This document shows, one piece after another, positions 31,733 through 43,461 of a stretch of 64,000 bases of DNA; position 1 is the stretch's first letter; each line of letters starts with the position of its first letter. The notes below the pieces were generated by a model, which was not told the DNA's origin, searched no databases, and saw nothing but the letters and a program-made list of their open reading frames with translations. This DNA is from Drosophila persimilis (lineage: Eukaryota > Arthropoda > Insecta > Diptera > Drosophilidae): assembly GCF_003286085.1 (NCBI RefSeq), contig NW_020825379.1, positions 144,001-208,000 on the forward strand, in the 5' to 3' direction. A program made the translations under genes and the position numbers.

Positions 31733-34147
31733 ATGACCATCTTCGATCCCTTAGGACTACTGGGGTTCTATATTATACAGGCAAAGATAATACTGCAGGA
31801 CGTGTGGAGGTCGGCCGTAGGCTGGGATGAACAGGTCGAAGAAAGCGAACGTCAACGTTGGATGATATGGGCACGGCAACTACAAAACATCGAAGAATTA
31901 AGGGTTCCACGATATCTCGGTCTAACGAAAGAAACATCTAATATCCAATTACACATCTTTACAGACGCGAGCATAAACGCCTTTGCAGCCGTCGCCTACA
32001 TAAGGATCGAACAAAGAGGAGAAGTCAGATGCACACTACTCGCATCCAAGACAAGAGTGGCACCATTGAAACCAATTTCGATTCCCAGGATGGAGCTTAT
32101 GGCAGCGATCCTCGGCCTACGACTAGCTAAACTCATAACACAGGAGCTCTCCGTCGAGGTCAAGCGACGTGTTTTTTGGACCGACTCCAAGAACGTGTTG
32201 TATTGGATATGTTCAGACGCCCGAAAGTACCATCAGTTCGTCGCGCTCCGAATTGGAGAGATCTTGGAAACCTCGGACATATCAGAATGGAAATGGGTTC
32301 CATCCGCTCTGAACGTAGCAGACGATGGAACGAAGTGGACCAAAGAGTCGAGCTTCCAACCGGAAGCGAGATGGTTCTCCGGTCCGCCGTTCCTATTTGA
32401 CGAGGAAGAACACTGGCCAACTACACAGCTCAACCCGAGTAATCTGGAACGGATACACGTACACGAATGGACAGATACGCCGAAACCACCATCAAAGCTG
32501 AGTAGCATAATCCCAAATGTATGTCGCTTTAGCAAATGGGCAATGTTCACGGGAGCCCTGAGATGCGTGATGAGATTTCTGGACAAAATACGCAAAAGAG
32601 ATTTCGCATCAGAGGAGGCAAATTTAGCCGCACGCTTTCGCAACATGGAAGATGTCAACATCGTTATATACCGGATGGTACAAGAAGAGGCTTACTCTGA
32701 AGAAATGGCTCTTCTACGACAAGGAAGAATCGTGAGTAAGAAAAGTTCGATCTACAAATTATCGCCGTACCTCGATGAAACAGGCGTACTGAGAATACGC
32801 GGCCGCATAGATAAGTCGATCGGCATAACGAGGAACCTGAAACGGCCAGTAATTCTACCCGGAGGACATAACGTCACTAATCTTCTCATTGAGTATTTCC
32901 ATCGGAAGTTTCAGCATCAGCTTACTGAGATCGTCGTCAACGAGATGCGACAATTGTACCACATACCAGGACTGCGAGCAAGAGTTCGCGCCGTAGCGAA
33001 AACCTGCCAAAGATGCCGCAATAAAAGAGCGCTTCCAGAGGCACCGGAGATGGGAAGCCTACCACCAGAGAGGCTAGCAATCAACGAATTGCCATTCATA
33101 AACACAGGTATCGACTACTTCGGACCACTGGAGGTAAACGTAGGAAGACGACGCGAGAAACGATGGGGAGTACTATTCACGTGCCTCACCGTGCGAGCAG
33201 TACACATCGAGCTGGCAAACTCCCTGTCAACAGACGCCTTCATGCTAACATTGGAAATGTTCGTAGCCCGTCGAGGAGTCCCCAAGAGAATCGTGTCGGA
33301 CAACGGGACGAACTTACGAGGAGCCAGCCGCCTACTACGAGAAGAAATTGAAAGAATTCTACCGAACGAACTGGAAACCAAGTACCCGCAAATAGAATGG
33401 TCCTTCATACCCCCAGGAGCACCCCACATGGGAGGTGCGTGGGAAAGAATGATCAGATCGGTGAAATCCATACTAGCCGAAATATTAGAGGAGACGCACG
33501 TACAAGAACCAGTGCTGAGAACAGCACTAGCAAAGATAGAAAATATGCTAAATTCCCGACCCCTGACTTGGAGTATCCCGACTCCCTGACTTGGAGTATC
33601 CGGAAGCCGACGTACTTACACCGAATCACTTTCTGAGAGCAGAGACCAGCTCGATGGCAGCAAAGAGCGACGGCAGCGCAATAGGAGCTATGCTTGGTAA
33701 GAGTTTTCGCATTGCAGGGCAGATCGTGGACAGCTTCAGAAAACGATGGCTGAAGGAGTACCTACCGTGCCTGACGACACGAACCAAATGGCATGGCACC
33801 CCAACCAACCCTATCCAACTCGGAGACGTCGTGGTTCTAGCGGACGAAACAAGCCCAAGGTGCAGTGGAGGAAAGGCGTCATCATGGACCTTCGAGTAGC
33901 CAAGGACGGGATCGCCCGAAGCGCGGTGATCCGCACCGCATCTGGACTGCTAACTCGGCCAATAGTTAAACTGGCCAAGTTAGACGTGAGGACAACGAAC
34001 CCACTAATGGATCAAGGCGTAACCAGAAGTTTGGCAAACATCACGACAAGCGACGAAGTTTGCGAAGGGGGGAATGTTACGGCAGAAACCGCAGCGGCAG
34101 CTCTAAATATCACTGCGCCTAACAGTCCCGAATATCACTGCGCCTAA
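31733..34147 (+). pseudogene. BEL/Pao 1 RNase H and integrase (frameshifted)
   Basis: Continuation of pol. RNase H has HIFTDASINAF and FWTDSKNVLYW. Integrase has a zinc region (CQRCRNKRA) and core D (GIDYFGP), D (SDNGTNLRG), E (GGAWERM). The frame breaks at 33,589 beside a short imperfect repeat of CTGACTTGGAGTATCC (33,560-33,605), continues in another frame to 33,899 ('EYPEADVLTPNHFL'), then shifts again near 33,855 to finish ('GVIMDLRVAKDG') before the 3' LTR. It cannot make full integrase. Confidence 0.86.
34064..34074 (+). promoter_or_regulatory. BEL/Pao 1 polypurine tract
   Basis: GAAGGGGGGAA directly before the 3' LTR. Confidence 0.75.
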
Positions 34148-34467
34148 CAGCCCTGAATATCACTGCGTTAACAGCACAAACATTAACAGCGCTGAGCAAA
34201 GGGTTAATTAGGGCGAAGGGCAGACAAAGGCAGGAAGAAGGAAGAACGAAAACAAAAGGCAGCAGAAAAAGCACTGAAGCGGTACAAGTTTTTTAGCGCT
34301 AGCTCTCGTAGTTTAACACCCGCCCGACATTGTAAATGAATAAATAAGTGAAACAAACAAATGAATAAACCCGATTTAAAGAACAAAACCACGGGAGGCG
34401 TATTGAACACGGGAGGCTTATCAAACGTACGGCCCCAGATTTGGAGGCGTTGCCCGGCGCGGCAATA
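34075..34467 (+). repeat. BEL/Pao 1 3' LTR
   Basis: 393 bp, nearly identical to the 5' LTR, followed by target duplication ACAAC. Confidence 0.9.
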
Positions 34468-35579
34468 ACAACTTTTTTTCCATGTTTTAATAGTTTTGTG
34501 ACCGATATAAATTTGTACTGCAAGTCTGGTACCAAGATAACATTTTCCATCGTAACGGATCTATCACCGAACTTTACTTGAACAGTTCCATGCCCTTCAG
34601 AATTAAGTGATTTACCGCCAGCTAAAAATACTTTTTGATTATCTTCCGTGAACGACACAAAGCGTTCCTTGTCACAACATAGATGCGCCGTTGCGCCACT
34701 GTCTATGCACCATGCATTTAACATCTGGTCATTCGGCTTAGCTAAACTTAGGATTGGTACATATTTTTCTGGTTCCACTTTGTCATATTCGGTTACGCAA
34801 AGCATTGTACCCAATCTTTCCCCGCTTTTACTGTTTGCGCCCTTGTTGTTTGCTCCTTCCTGCTTGCTTTTAGCACGGCATTCCGATTTAAAATGCCCTT
34901 CCTTTCCGCACTTAAAACACTTTTTGCCCTTCTTAAAGTTTTTCTTAAAATTGTTGTCATAACTGACGTGTAGTTCCGCGCTACTTGTAATTTCCTTGCT
35001 AATGCTATCTTCCTGCCTATTCGCTTCTTCAGAAATTTTTATTTTTAGCATGCTCAAGCTCGGCAAATCATCTCGCGTCTCAATCGCAACAACAAAACTT
35101 TCATACGATTTAGGCAAACCATTTAGCAACACAACTGATAAGATCTTTTCATCAACCTTTATGTTGACCTCTGCTAAAGCCTCGTGTACCACCTGGAATT
35201 TCCGCAAATATTCCTGTGCACTTATACCATCCGACATTTTTAACGTCAACAATTGTTTAATTAAAAGCACTACCCTTGCTGGTCCGCTTGGCCTGTGAAT
35301 TTTATTTAGCTTTTGCCATGCCTGTGACGACGATACACAATTTTTAATATTGTTTAGTTGGGTCGATTTAACACAAAGTAAAATTGACGCCAACCCCTTT
35401 TGATCCTTTAGTTCAAAAGCTGCACGTTGCTCACTTGTTGCACTTTCACTAAGCTCAATTTTACCACTGACGATTGGCCACAAATCATTTTGTATGAGAA
35501 CACTTCTCATCAAAACTTCCCATGTGCTATAATTGTTTTCGTCCAGTTTCTCAATATTGAAATTCATATTTCCACTCAT
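34468..35579 (-). pseudogene. Copia 2 gag and protease (5' portion)
   Basis: The N-terminal part of the copia 2 polyprotein from the ATG at 35,579, with zinc knuckle CFKCGKEGHFKSEC and protease CIDSGATAH, ending at the BEL/Pao insertion. Apart from the insertion it is open. Small differences from copia 1 include one Asn fewer in the linker before the knuckle. Confidence 0.88.
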
Positions 35580-36051
35580 TTTTTATACTTATTGTCCCAC
35601 AGTGCAAAATTTGTAACTGTCGATCGTCTCATGCACAAAGCAACTACGACGATAATACTGTTGTCCGTGTCTTTCTTTTGTTTTTTTCGTTTTCTTTTAA
35701 GTATCCCTCCGAGTTGCTATTTACACACACACACTCGCGATTTTTTATGCCTTGGTATACACACTTTTGGGTATACGGTTTTGTGCGGCTTGGCATACGC
35801 ACTTTTTGGTATACACACTTGAGTCTCCGTTCGCTTTTGTGTTTCTTGATCCGTTGGGACTGCTTTATTTTGGACTTTAAACCACGGCAACGGTCCGATT
35901 CGCTGCAAAATTCTAATCAAAAAACACAATGCGAATCTCCGTTGCCATTTTTTTAGCACTGCTTTTCACTAAGCACCAAACAATGTTTATTGTTTCTCAC
36001 TGTTTCTGTTTTATACTGTTTCTGGGTGAATTGGTGTCTGGGCCCATAACC

Positions 36052-36257
36052 TGTTAAAGTTATTTTATTTGTAAGACAGCAGAATATCAGTATACAGAAT
36101 TATATGTGCTTCCGAGTAACATACGCAAGAGACTGACGCCGACAAAAAGGAACATCGATATGCAGAACATCGATATGAGAACATCGATATGCAGCAGGGC
36201 ACATGCGCAGTGTTGTTACAGATCAATATCTAATTATCGTGGCGGTCACTTTGAACA
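36052..36257 (-). repeat. Copia 2 5' LTR
   Basis: 206 bp, variant B, preceded on the left by primer site GGTTATGGGCCCAG (36,038-36,051, minus strand) and followed by target duplication CTACT. Confidence 0.92.
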
Positions 36258-39200
36258 CTACTCTATATGGTCCTATATATTTAAAATCTAGCTTATGACC
36301 TGTTTCATTTTTCAATAAAACTTTATCTCCTACAGCTAAATTTAAATCTTTTAACTTTAAGTCATATAGCCGTTTATTTTTAATTTTATGCTCCTCGAGC
36401 ATAATCCTTGCTCGTTTATATGCTATTTCTAATCTATATTTACTCTCTTTAGAGTAATCATCTATGTTATATAGAGGTGCTATTCTATCTATAGTATTAA
36501 ATTGAACTGGTAAGTTTGAAGTCTTACCGAAAACTAGCTCATATGGACAATAATCATGTGCCATAGATGGGGTTGTATTAAAACAATATACGAAGTAATG
36601 CAGCCATACATCCCAATCTGATTTGTCAGCTGAGATGTATGAGCGTATGAACTCGTTAAAGGTTCTGTGGCTTCGCTTCACGGTTCCTACAGTCTGGTGA
36701 TGATGAGCAGTAGAAGTTATGTTTTTGATATTTAGATTTTTACATGTCTTCAATTATTGAATTTTTATATTCTGTTCCCATGTCCGTAATGAACGTCTTC
36801 ATTGGACCGTACTTTAGAATACAATTTTCAAAAATAGCTTTAGCTACTGTATTTGCACTTTTGTTTCTAATAGGTATTGCAACAAGGTATTTTGTCAGGT
36901 CACATATTAAGGTGACTGCATATTCATTTCCTTGTTCTGATTTAGGAAGTGGACCGATCGTATCCACTATTACCCTATCAAAAGCCATGTATGGTGTTTC
37001 TGTAATAGTCAATGGAGTTATTGTGTGCTTGGTTACTTTAGCTTTTTGGCATTTTGGACATTTTCGTATGTAATTGGTTATTTCTTTAGTCATACCTTTC
37101 CAAAAATAATGTCTTTTGACCTTGGCCAAGGTTTTTGTTATGCCTGTATGTCCTCCTTGTATGGGATCATCATGTAATGTAGACAGTATTGCTTCTTTTT
37201 CTTTTTCATTTTTAATTAGGGTCACCGGGTTTAGTAGCGCTACTCTTATTGTTCGTAATATTTTATTGCCCATATTTTGTAAAATTATCTATTGAAATGT
37301 ATTCAAAGATATTTTCCCACGGTGCCACTTTGAGTTGGCTGATTTTTTGTTTACCGGCTTGCGTTTCAAGCCTTTGGAAAAACTGACCTAAGTCAAGGGT
37401 TCCATTAGTATACAAATCGCTAACATCATATCTTGCAGTAATTTTTTTTCCATGTTTGAAAAAACATAAATTATTATTTACATGCAAGGTCACTACTTTA
37501 CGTACTTCGTCATTGTTGATGACTTCATGTACGTTGGGCTTTGAAGCTTTTGTTAGAGATTGCCTAGGCAATTCTATTTGTTCTTTTCCTGCGCAGGATT
37601 TCTGTCTACTCTGTTGCCTGGTAGTGACTTTCAGGACTTTATTCGTTTTTTGTATGTTTTTCAGGTCTGTGATGGTTATTCTTGATAACGCATCTGCTAC
37701 ATGATTATCTTTACCCTTTAGATACTCGACTGTAAAGTCGTATTCTTCTAATTCGAGCCGCATGCGTGTGAGTTTTGAGCTGGGATTGAAAATAGGTATG
37801 TTAGTGGTCTGTGATCCGTTTTTACTGTAAAGTGTTTAACATAGATATATGGTCGAAAATGGGTAATTGCCCAATGAATTGCTGCTAATTCCTGTTCTGT
37901 AGTACTTTTGTTACTTTCACCTTTTGTGAATGAACGTGATGCATATGCTAATGGGAGTTGGAGTCCGTTATGGTTTTGAGTTAAAACCGCTCCACATGCT
38001 TGTTTACTAGCATCGGTGATTATGAAAAATTCTTTCTGAAAATCTGGGTACTGTAACAGAGTGGGTTCCATAAGTTTATCTTTTAAATATTGGAATGCAT
38101 TTTGACATTCAGTTGACCACTCAAAGGGGACATTCTTTTTACATAATCTAGTTATGTGCCGGGAATAGTCGGCGAAGTTTTTAATAAAACGTCTATAATA
38201 ATTGCAAAATGCAATAAATCGTCTAGCGCTGACAGCATCATGTGGTCGAACTTTCTTCTAGTTCGATTTGATGAAAACCTTACATTAAGTCAAGGCATGA
38301 GAAATACTTTGCACTACATAGTTGATCCAAAATGTCATCAATTCTAGGTAGTGGAAATTTGTCGGCCAGGAGTTTTTTGTTTATTTGACGATAGTCAACT
38401 ACTAATCGCCATTTCTTTTGTTCTGAACCCGGAAGGGCTTTCTTTGGGACAAGTAGAAGTGGGCTGTTGTATTCTGATACGGATGGTTCGACAATATTGT
38501 CGTTGATTAATTTTCCTACTTGTTTTTTAATTTCCTCAACTTGGCTATGCGGGCTTCGATAGTTCTTTATATATATAGGTTCGTCATCCCTCAATCTCAA
38601 TTTCTGTTTATAAAAATTATTTGTTGTGATTGATTCGGTTTCAAGCCCGAATACGTCACTAAAATTGGTGCATAGTTTAGTTAATTGCTTCTTGAATTGT
38701 ACTGGGAAATGTTTGCTTAATTCAGCTATGACAGTTTTTTCTCGGATTTTTTGAGTTGTTTGAATTATCTTGTAATTCGAAAGTGGTTCATATTGTATGT
38801 TATTTTTATGTACTAATTGGTTGGTACTGGTTGTATTCAGCAATCGGACAAATGTATTATTTTTTTAAGTTATTGTATTTGCTACATAAATACCAGGTTG
38901 AATTTCCTGGTTTGGGATCAATATGGTTTCTATATCGGACGTTAATTCTATTTTTCGGACAACTTGTGATCTTGCTGGTAGAAGAATTGTATTGTTACCA
39001 GAACTGTATGTTATTGGAACATAAATTTTAATTTTTATATTATTTGGTCGTATTATTAACCAATCCTCTGCGGGTTTTAAGTCTATTAGGCAGTTTAATT
39101 CTTTTATGAAATCAATGCCTATTATTCCATCACACGGAATTGCAAAATTCTGATTAACTAAATGGAAATTGTGTGGAATTATGTACTTATCTGTCTGTAG

Positions 39201-39380
39201 CTCTATTAGGGCAAGGCCTTGGGATGTTATTATACCTTCCCCTATACCTTGAATATGTATTTTATTTTTTGTTTGAATGTCGTTAAAGACATCTGAATTT
39301 TCTTTTAATAGTGATATATTGGCACCTGTATCTATAAGGAATGTAAGTTGTTTTCCTGTTTTAGAATTGAGGAATGCCAC
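36258..39380 (-). pseudogene. Gypsy-type pol (decayed)
   Basis: Protease, reverse transcriptase, RNase H and integrase of a gypsy (Metaviridae) element. Protease: LIDTGANISLL at the start of the frame 38865-39380. Reverse transcriptase keeps its N-terminal fingers ('RLVVDYRQINKKLL') but has an in-frame stop at 38,865-38,867, another near 38,283, and a deletion near 38,240 that removes the YxDD region. RNase H is at 37,748-38,071 and frameshifts near 37,765. Integrase has core Asp residues (IVDTIGPLP, ITDMGTEY), but the catalytic Glu reads Lys (GTVKRSH). It is inactive several times over. Confidence 0.85.
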
Positions 39381-39424
39381 GAATATATTGAGATTGAGGT
39401 TGATTGTGTGAACCGCTGGATTTT

Positions 39425-40733
39425 TTAATTTAGTGTATCTAAAGGATCTTGGGAGTTTCCCGAAGCTGTCTGGGTAACACGAACATTGTTCTGTCGTGTG
39501 TTTCCATTGCTATTGTATCTTTGGTTGTTATAGGTTCCACCGTTATTACGGTTATTTCCCCTATAGCCAACACGACCTCTATTGTTATTATAACTATTGT
39601 TGTTGTAAATATGGTTGTGGTTGTAACCACGACCATTTCCTCCACCACGATAGTTACCTCGAAAGTTACTACCGCGGTAGACTTGTCCTTGTCTGGTGTA
39701 CAATATTGAACTTGCACTACCAGTCATCTCTGTACTACACTGTATATATTTTGCTACGGCATCATTCATTGTCGGGAATGTGCCTGCTTCTAGTATTGTT
39801 TTTAGTTTGCCGTGCTCGCAATTTTTAACCATTGTACTAATGGCCTCTTTGCAGCTGAACTTATCGGCGTGTTCCGCTGGCAAACCCTCATCAATGTATG
39901 ATGCTTCTAGAAGTTTTCTCATATCATCAATCTCTGTTGTGAATTGGGCGGCTGTTTTGCCTTTTTGGCATTTTAGCCTTTATAACATCTGATGACTCTC
40001 CGACAATAGTGTCTTGCAATTTCTTTATTATTGCGCTAATGGTGGTTTCATCTTGTATTTTATACAATGTAGTTCCTATTACTTTTGATTTAATTACTTC
40101 TATAGCTAAATTTTCGTATGGTCCTTTCGTTAGATCGACCAATTTGACTGCCGTAATGAATCTTTGTAAATGGAGTTTCTGTCCATTAAATTCCGGAATG
40201 GCGTGCGAAATATCTTTGATATATGCCCGTTGGGCAATTGTTTCGTCTGCCATTGTGGTTGGTTCTTGCCCAACCACGCTGTTTGCTGAACTAGTCGACG
40301 GTTTGTCGTCGTTTACCGGATGGTTCGATCTATTTGATCGAGAATCGTCTTCCGATATAATAATAATATTTTTTACATTCGGGGGCCTGGGACTTATTGG
40401 CCTTGATTCCGATTCTACAGCTGGTATATATGTCGCAGCTGTGTTTAGAAGATTTGGTATGTGTATGTCTAGATTGAATTTTTCTCTAACGAATACTAAT
40501 CGTTCCCTTAGACATTTGAAGACGTCTGTAGCTTGAAACCAATGTATATCAGTAAGTCTTTGTTTGTTCTCTAGAAAAAGTTCTCTGACCTCATTATATT
40601 TGTTTACCAAATTAGTTGTATGTTTAATGACCGTACTATTTTGTGTAGGTCTGTTCTGCGTTAAGCATTTGTATGACTTATCGAATTCCGCTCTTAGAGT
40701 GCAAACTTTAGCGCAGATCGTAAGCCAGTCCAT
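39425..40733 (-). pseudogene. Gypsy-type Gag (frameshifted)
   Basis: Gag in two frames. The N-terminal frame (39927-40733) has a matrix/capsid-like helical region and an acidic/Pro linker. The C-terminal frame (39425-39922) has the end of capsid and a tail rich in Gly, Asn, Arg and Tyr ('NFRGNYRGGGNGRGYN') that replaces zinc knuckles, as in several insect gypsy elements. The frameshift lies near 39,970, where a one-base change would restore the capsid reading. Opposite-strand frames over the Gly/Asn tail are compositional shadows. Confidence 0.8.
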
Positions 40734-40805
40734 ATGTGTTTTTTAATGTTGTCCATTCCGATTGGAAGACAATCTAACATTAGCAATCACAATTCTTCCT
40801 AGAAT

Positions 40806-41138
40806 TTAATTTTCTATTATTTGGCTGTTTACGAGGATGCCGGGTATGGTTGATAATACGATACCCTTTTGTGTGGCATCACAATGAATTAGTGGTGAAA
40901 AAGGTAAATTATATTCGTTCATATATGAGTATTCGAACTCGTATATGCTAATTGGATTGGGGAATACGGCTAAGATTGCTTTAGCTCTATATTCGAAATT
41001 TTCATTCCTATCGTGGGTAGCCCTAATGGCTGCTGCTGTTCTACGAGACATTATATTTTGGCTTTGTAACAGTATATTAAAGGCGGGAATTCTACCTGAA
41101 ATGTACCCATGTACATGTATTCGAGCTCTATTATGCTC
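40806..41138 (-). CDS. Uncharacterised reading frame upstream of gypsy gag
   Basis: An open frame of 110 residues plus stop (first ATG at 41,051; open upstream to 41,138). It has an ordered, non-repetitive composition: 'RIHVHGYISGRIPAF' upstream of the ATG, then 'RRTAAAIRATHDRNENFEYR', 'PISIYEFEYSYMNEYN' and 'LIHCDATQKG'. It lies just 5' of gypsy gag on the same strand. I cannot identify it. CCCCTAG precedes the open frame and could be a splice acceptor. It may be an extra gypsy 5' gene or part of an older element into which gypsy inserted. DINE copy 1 cuts off anything upstream. Confidence 0.45.
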   Translation of the reverse strand, partial: EHNRARIHVHGYISGRIPAFNILLQSQNIMSRRTAAAIRATHDRNENFEYRAKAILAVFPNPISIYEFEYSYMNEYNLPFSPLIHCDATQKGIVLSTIPGILVNSQIIEN

Positions 41139-41161
41139 CTAGGGGTCGTTGAGACCAATTT

Positions 41162-42276
41162 TTATACCCGATACTCAAAATGAGTATTGGGGTATATTAG
41201 ATTTGTGGTAAAAGTGTATGTGTGTAACGTCCAGAAGGAATCGTTTCCGACCCCATAAAGTATATATATTCTTGATCAGCATCAATAGCCGAGTCGATTG
41301 AGCCATGTCTGTCTGTCCGTCTGTCCGTCCGTCCGTCTGTCCGTCTGTCCGTCCCCTTCAGCGCCTAATGCTCAAAGACTATAAGAGCTAGAGCAACGAT
41401 GTTTTGGATCCAGACTTCTGTGATATGTCACTGCTACAAAAATATTTCAAAACTTTGCCCCGCCCACTTCCGCCCCCACAATGGGCGAAAATCTGTGGCA
41501 TCCACAATTTTAAAGATACGAGAAAACCAAAAACGCAGAATCGTAGAGAAAGACGATATCTTTTAGACTGCGGAATCTGAATTGGATCGTATTATTATTA
41601 TAGCCAGCATCAAGAAAACAATTTCATTTTTTCTCGCCCTGTCTCTCTCTAACACACACGTAGCATAGGCGGCTTTGCTTAGAGTAAAACATTAGCGCCT
41701 AGATCTCAGAGACTATAAAAGCTAGAGCAACCAAATTTGGTATCCACACTCCTAATATATCGGACCGAGACGAGTTTGTTTCAAAATTTCGCCACACCCC
41801 CTTCCGCCCCCGCAAAGGATGCAGATCTGGGGATATTCATAAATCTCAGAGACTATTAAGGCTAGAGTAACCAAATTTGGTATCCGCACTCCTGTTAGCT
41901 CTCACTATAAAACGTATATCTCAAAATTTCGCCCCACCCCCTTCCGCCCACACAAAGGACGAAAATCTGTTGCATCCACAATATTGCAAAATCGAGTAAA
42001 CTAAAAACGCAGAATCATAGACAATGACCATATCTATCCGGTTGCCGAATCTGGATCAGATCGGATCATTTTTGTAGCCAAAAGCAAGAAATCAATTTTT
42101 AGTGGCTACGCAGCGCCCGACGTCACGCTCAGACTGATTTTCTGTCTCTCTCGCACGCACTCTTTGTCGTGTCGTTTAATATTAGCGGCGTCTGCCGGAG
42201 GAGAGCCATACTGACTTAGTATCGGGTATAACTGTAGAGTTGCGGTGTCCGCAGCAACTCACAACGTTCCCCCTCG
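41162..42276 (+). mobile_element. DINE-1-like Helentron element, copy 1
   Basis: A non-autonomous Helentron of the DINE-1/INE-1 type. It starts TTATACCCGATACTC and carries the matching inverted 13-mer AGTATCGGGTATA near its end. It has the (CTGTCCGT)n tract, TATA-like and 'AAAATTTCGCC' internal segments, and a terminal hairpin with stem GAGTTGC...GCAACTC before the CCCCCTCG end. Non-coding. Confidence 0.85.
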
Positions 42277-43412
42277 TTATACCCGATACTCAAAATGAGT
42301 ATTGGGGTATATTAGATTTGTGGTAAAAGTGGATGTGTGTAACGTCCAGAAGGAATCGTTTCCGACCCCATAAAGTATATATACTTGATCAGCATCAATA
42401 GCCGAGTCGATTGAGCCATGTCTGTCTGTCCGTCTGTCCGTCCGTCCGTCTGTCCGTCTGTCCGTCCGTCCGTCTGTCCGTCTGTCCGTCCCCTTCAGCG
42501 CCTAGTGCTGAAAGACTATAAGAGCTAGAGGAACGATGTTTTGGATCCAGACTTCTGTGATATGTCACTGCTCCAAAAATATTTCAAAACTTTGCCCCGC
42601 CCACTTCCGCCCCCACAAAGGGCGAAAATCTGTGGCATCCACAATTTCGACGATACGAGAAAACTAAAAACGCAGAATCGTAGAAGATGACTATATCTTC
42701 TAGAGTGCAAAATCTGAACCAGATCGTATAATTATTACAGCCAGAATCACGAAAACAATTTCACTCTTTCTCGCTCTGTCTCACTCTAACACACAGGTTT
42801 CATGGTCGGTTTTGCCAATTGCAAAATATGAGTTCAAGGATCTCAGAACCTATAAAAGCCAGAGCAACCAAATTTGGTATCCACACTCCTGTGATATCGG
42901 ACCTTGACCGTTTCGTGTCAAAATTTCGCCGCACCCCCTTCCGCCCCCGCAAAGGACGAAAATCTGGGGCAACCACAAATCTCAGAAACTATTATGACTA
43001 GAGTAACCAAATTTGGTATCCGCACTCCTGTTAGATCTCACTATAAAACGTATATCTCAAAATTTCGCCCCACCCCCTTCCGCCCCCACAAAGGAGGAAA
43101 ATCTGTTGCATCCACAATATTGCAGATTTGAGAAAAGTAAAAATGCAGAATCATAGATAATGACCATATCTATCAGATTGCTCAATTTGAATCAGATCGG
43201 ATCATGTTTGTAGCCAAAAGCAAGAAATCAATTTTCAGTGGCTACGCAGCGCCCGACGTCACGCTCAGACTGATTTTCTGTCTCTCTCGCACGCACTCTT
43301 TGTCGTGTCGTTTAATATTAGCGGCGTCTGCCGGAGGAGAGCCATACTGACTAAGTATCGGGTATAACTGTAGAGTTGCGGTGTCCGCAGCAACTCACAG
43401 CGTTCCCCCTCG
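42277..43412 (+). mobile_element. DINE-1-like element, copy 2
   Basis: Joined directly head-to-tail to copy 1 (CCCCCTCG|TTATACCC). It differs from copies 3-5 chiefly in a longer (CTGTCCGT)n tract. Confidence 0.85.
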
Positions 43413-43461
43413 TTTTTTTTAGACTCTATCTAAATTGTTTGCCCTACTCATATATCTCTTT

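Larger units (their letters stand above)
27841..34467 (+). mobile_element. BEL/Pao element 1 (complete, inserted in copia 2)
   Basis: A 6.6-kb BEL/Pao LTR retrotransposon with 393-bp LTRs (27,841-28,233 and 34,075-34,467) differing at about two sites. The 5-bp target duplication is ACAAC (27,836-27,840 and 34,468-34,472). It lies opposite to its host copia. No obvious tRNA primer site follows the 5' LTR. The element is young by LTR identity, yet its polyprotein has several breaks. Confidence 0.94.
24760..36257 (-). mobile_element. Copia element 2 (hosting a BEL/Pao insertion)
   Basis: A copia element with 206-bp LTRs (24,760-24,965 and 36,052-36,257) differing at about one site, flanked by the 5-bp target duplication CTACT (24,755-24,759 and 36,258-36,262). 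It inserted in gypsy pol. Its own gag-pol was later split at 27,840/34,468 by a BEL/Pao element. The LTRs are variant B, with three CATCGATATG motifs and no perfect TATCGATA. Confidence 0.95.

Noticed and set aside
36744-37073. Plus-strand hydrophobic frame opposite gypsy integrase
   Set aside because: It is antisense to the integrase core with its DTIGPLP and zinc motifs; its hydrophobicity reflects reversed codons.
39439-39828. Hydrophobic or Cys/Tyr-rich frames over the gypsy Gag tail
   Set aside because: They are opposite- or alternate-frame readings of the Asn/Gly/Arg-rich Gag tail; the composition explains them.
42418-42490. CTGTCCGT tandem arrays as a possible CRISPR-like array
   Set aside because: This is the known internal microsatellite of DINE-1 elements; there are no unique spacers and the setting is eukaryotic.
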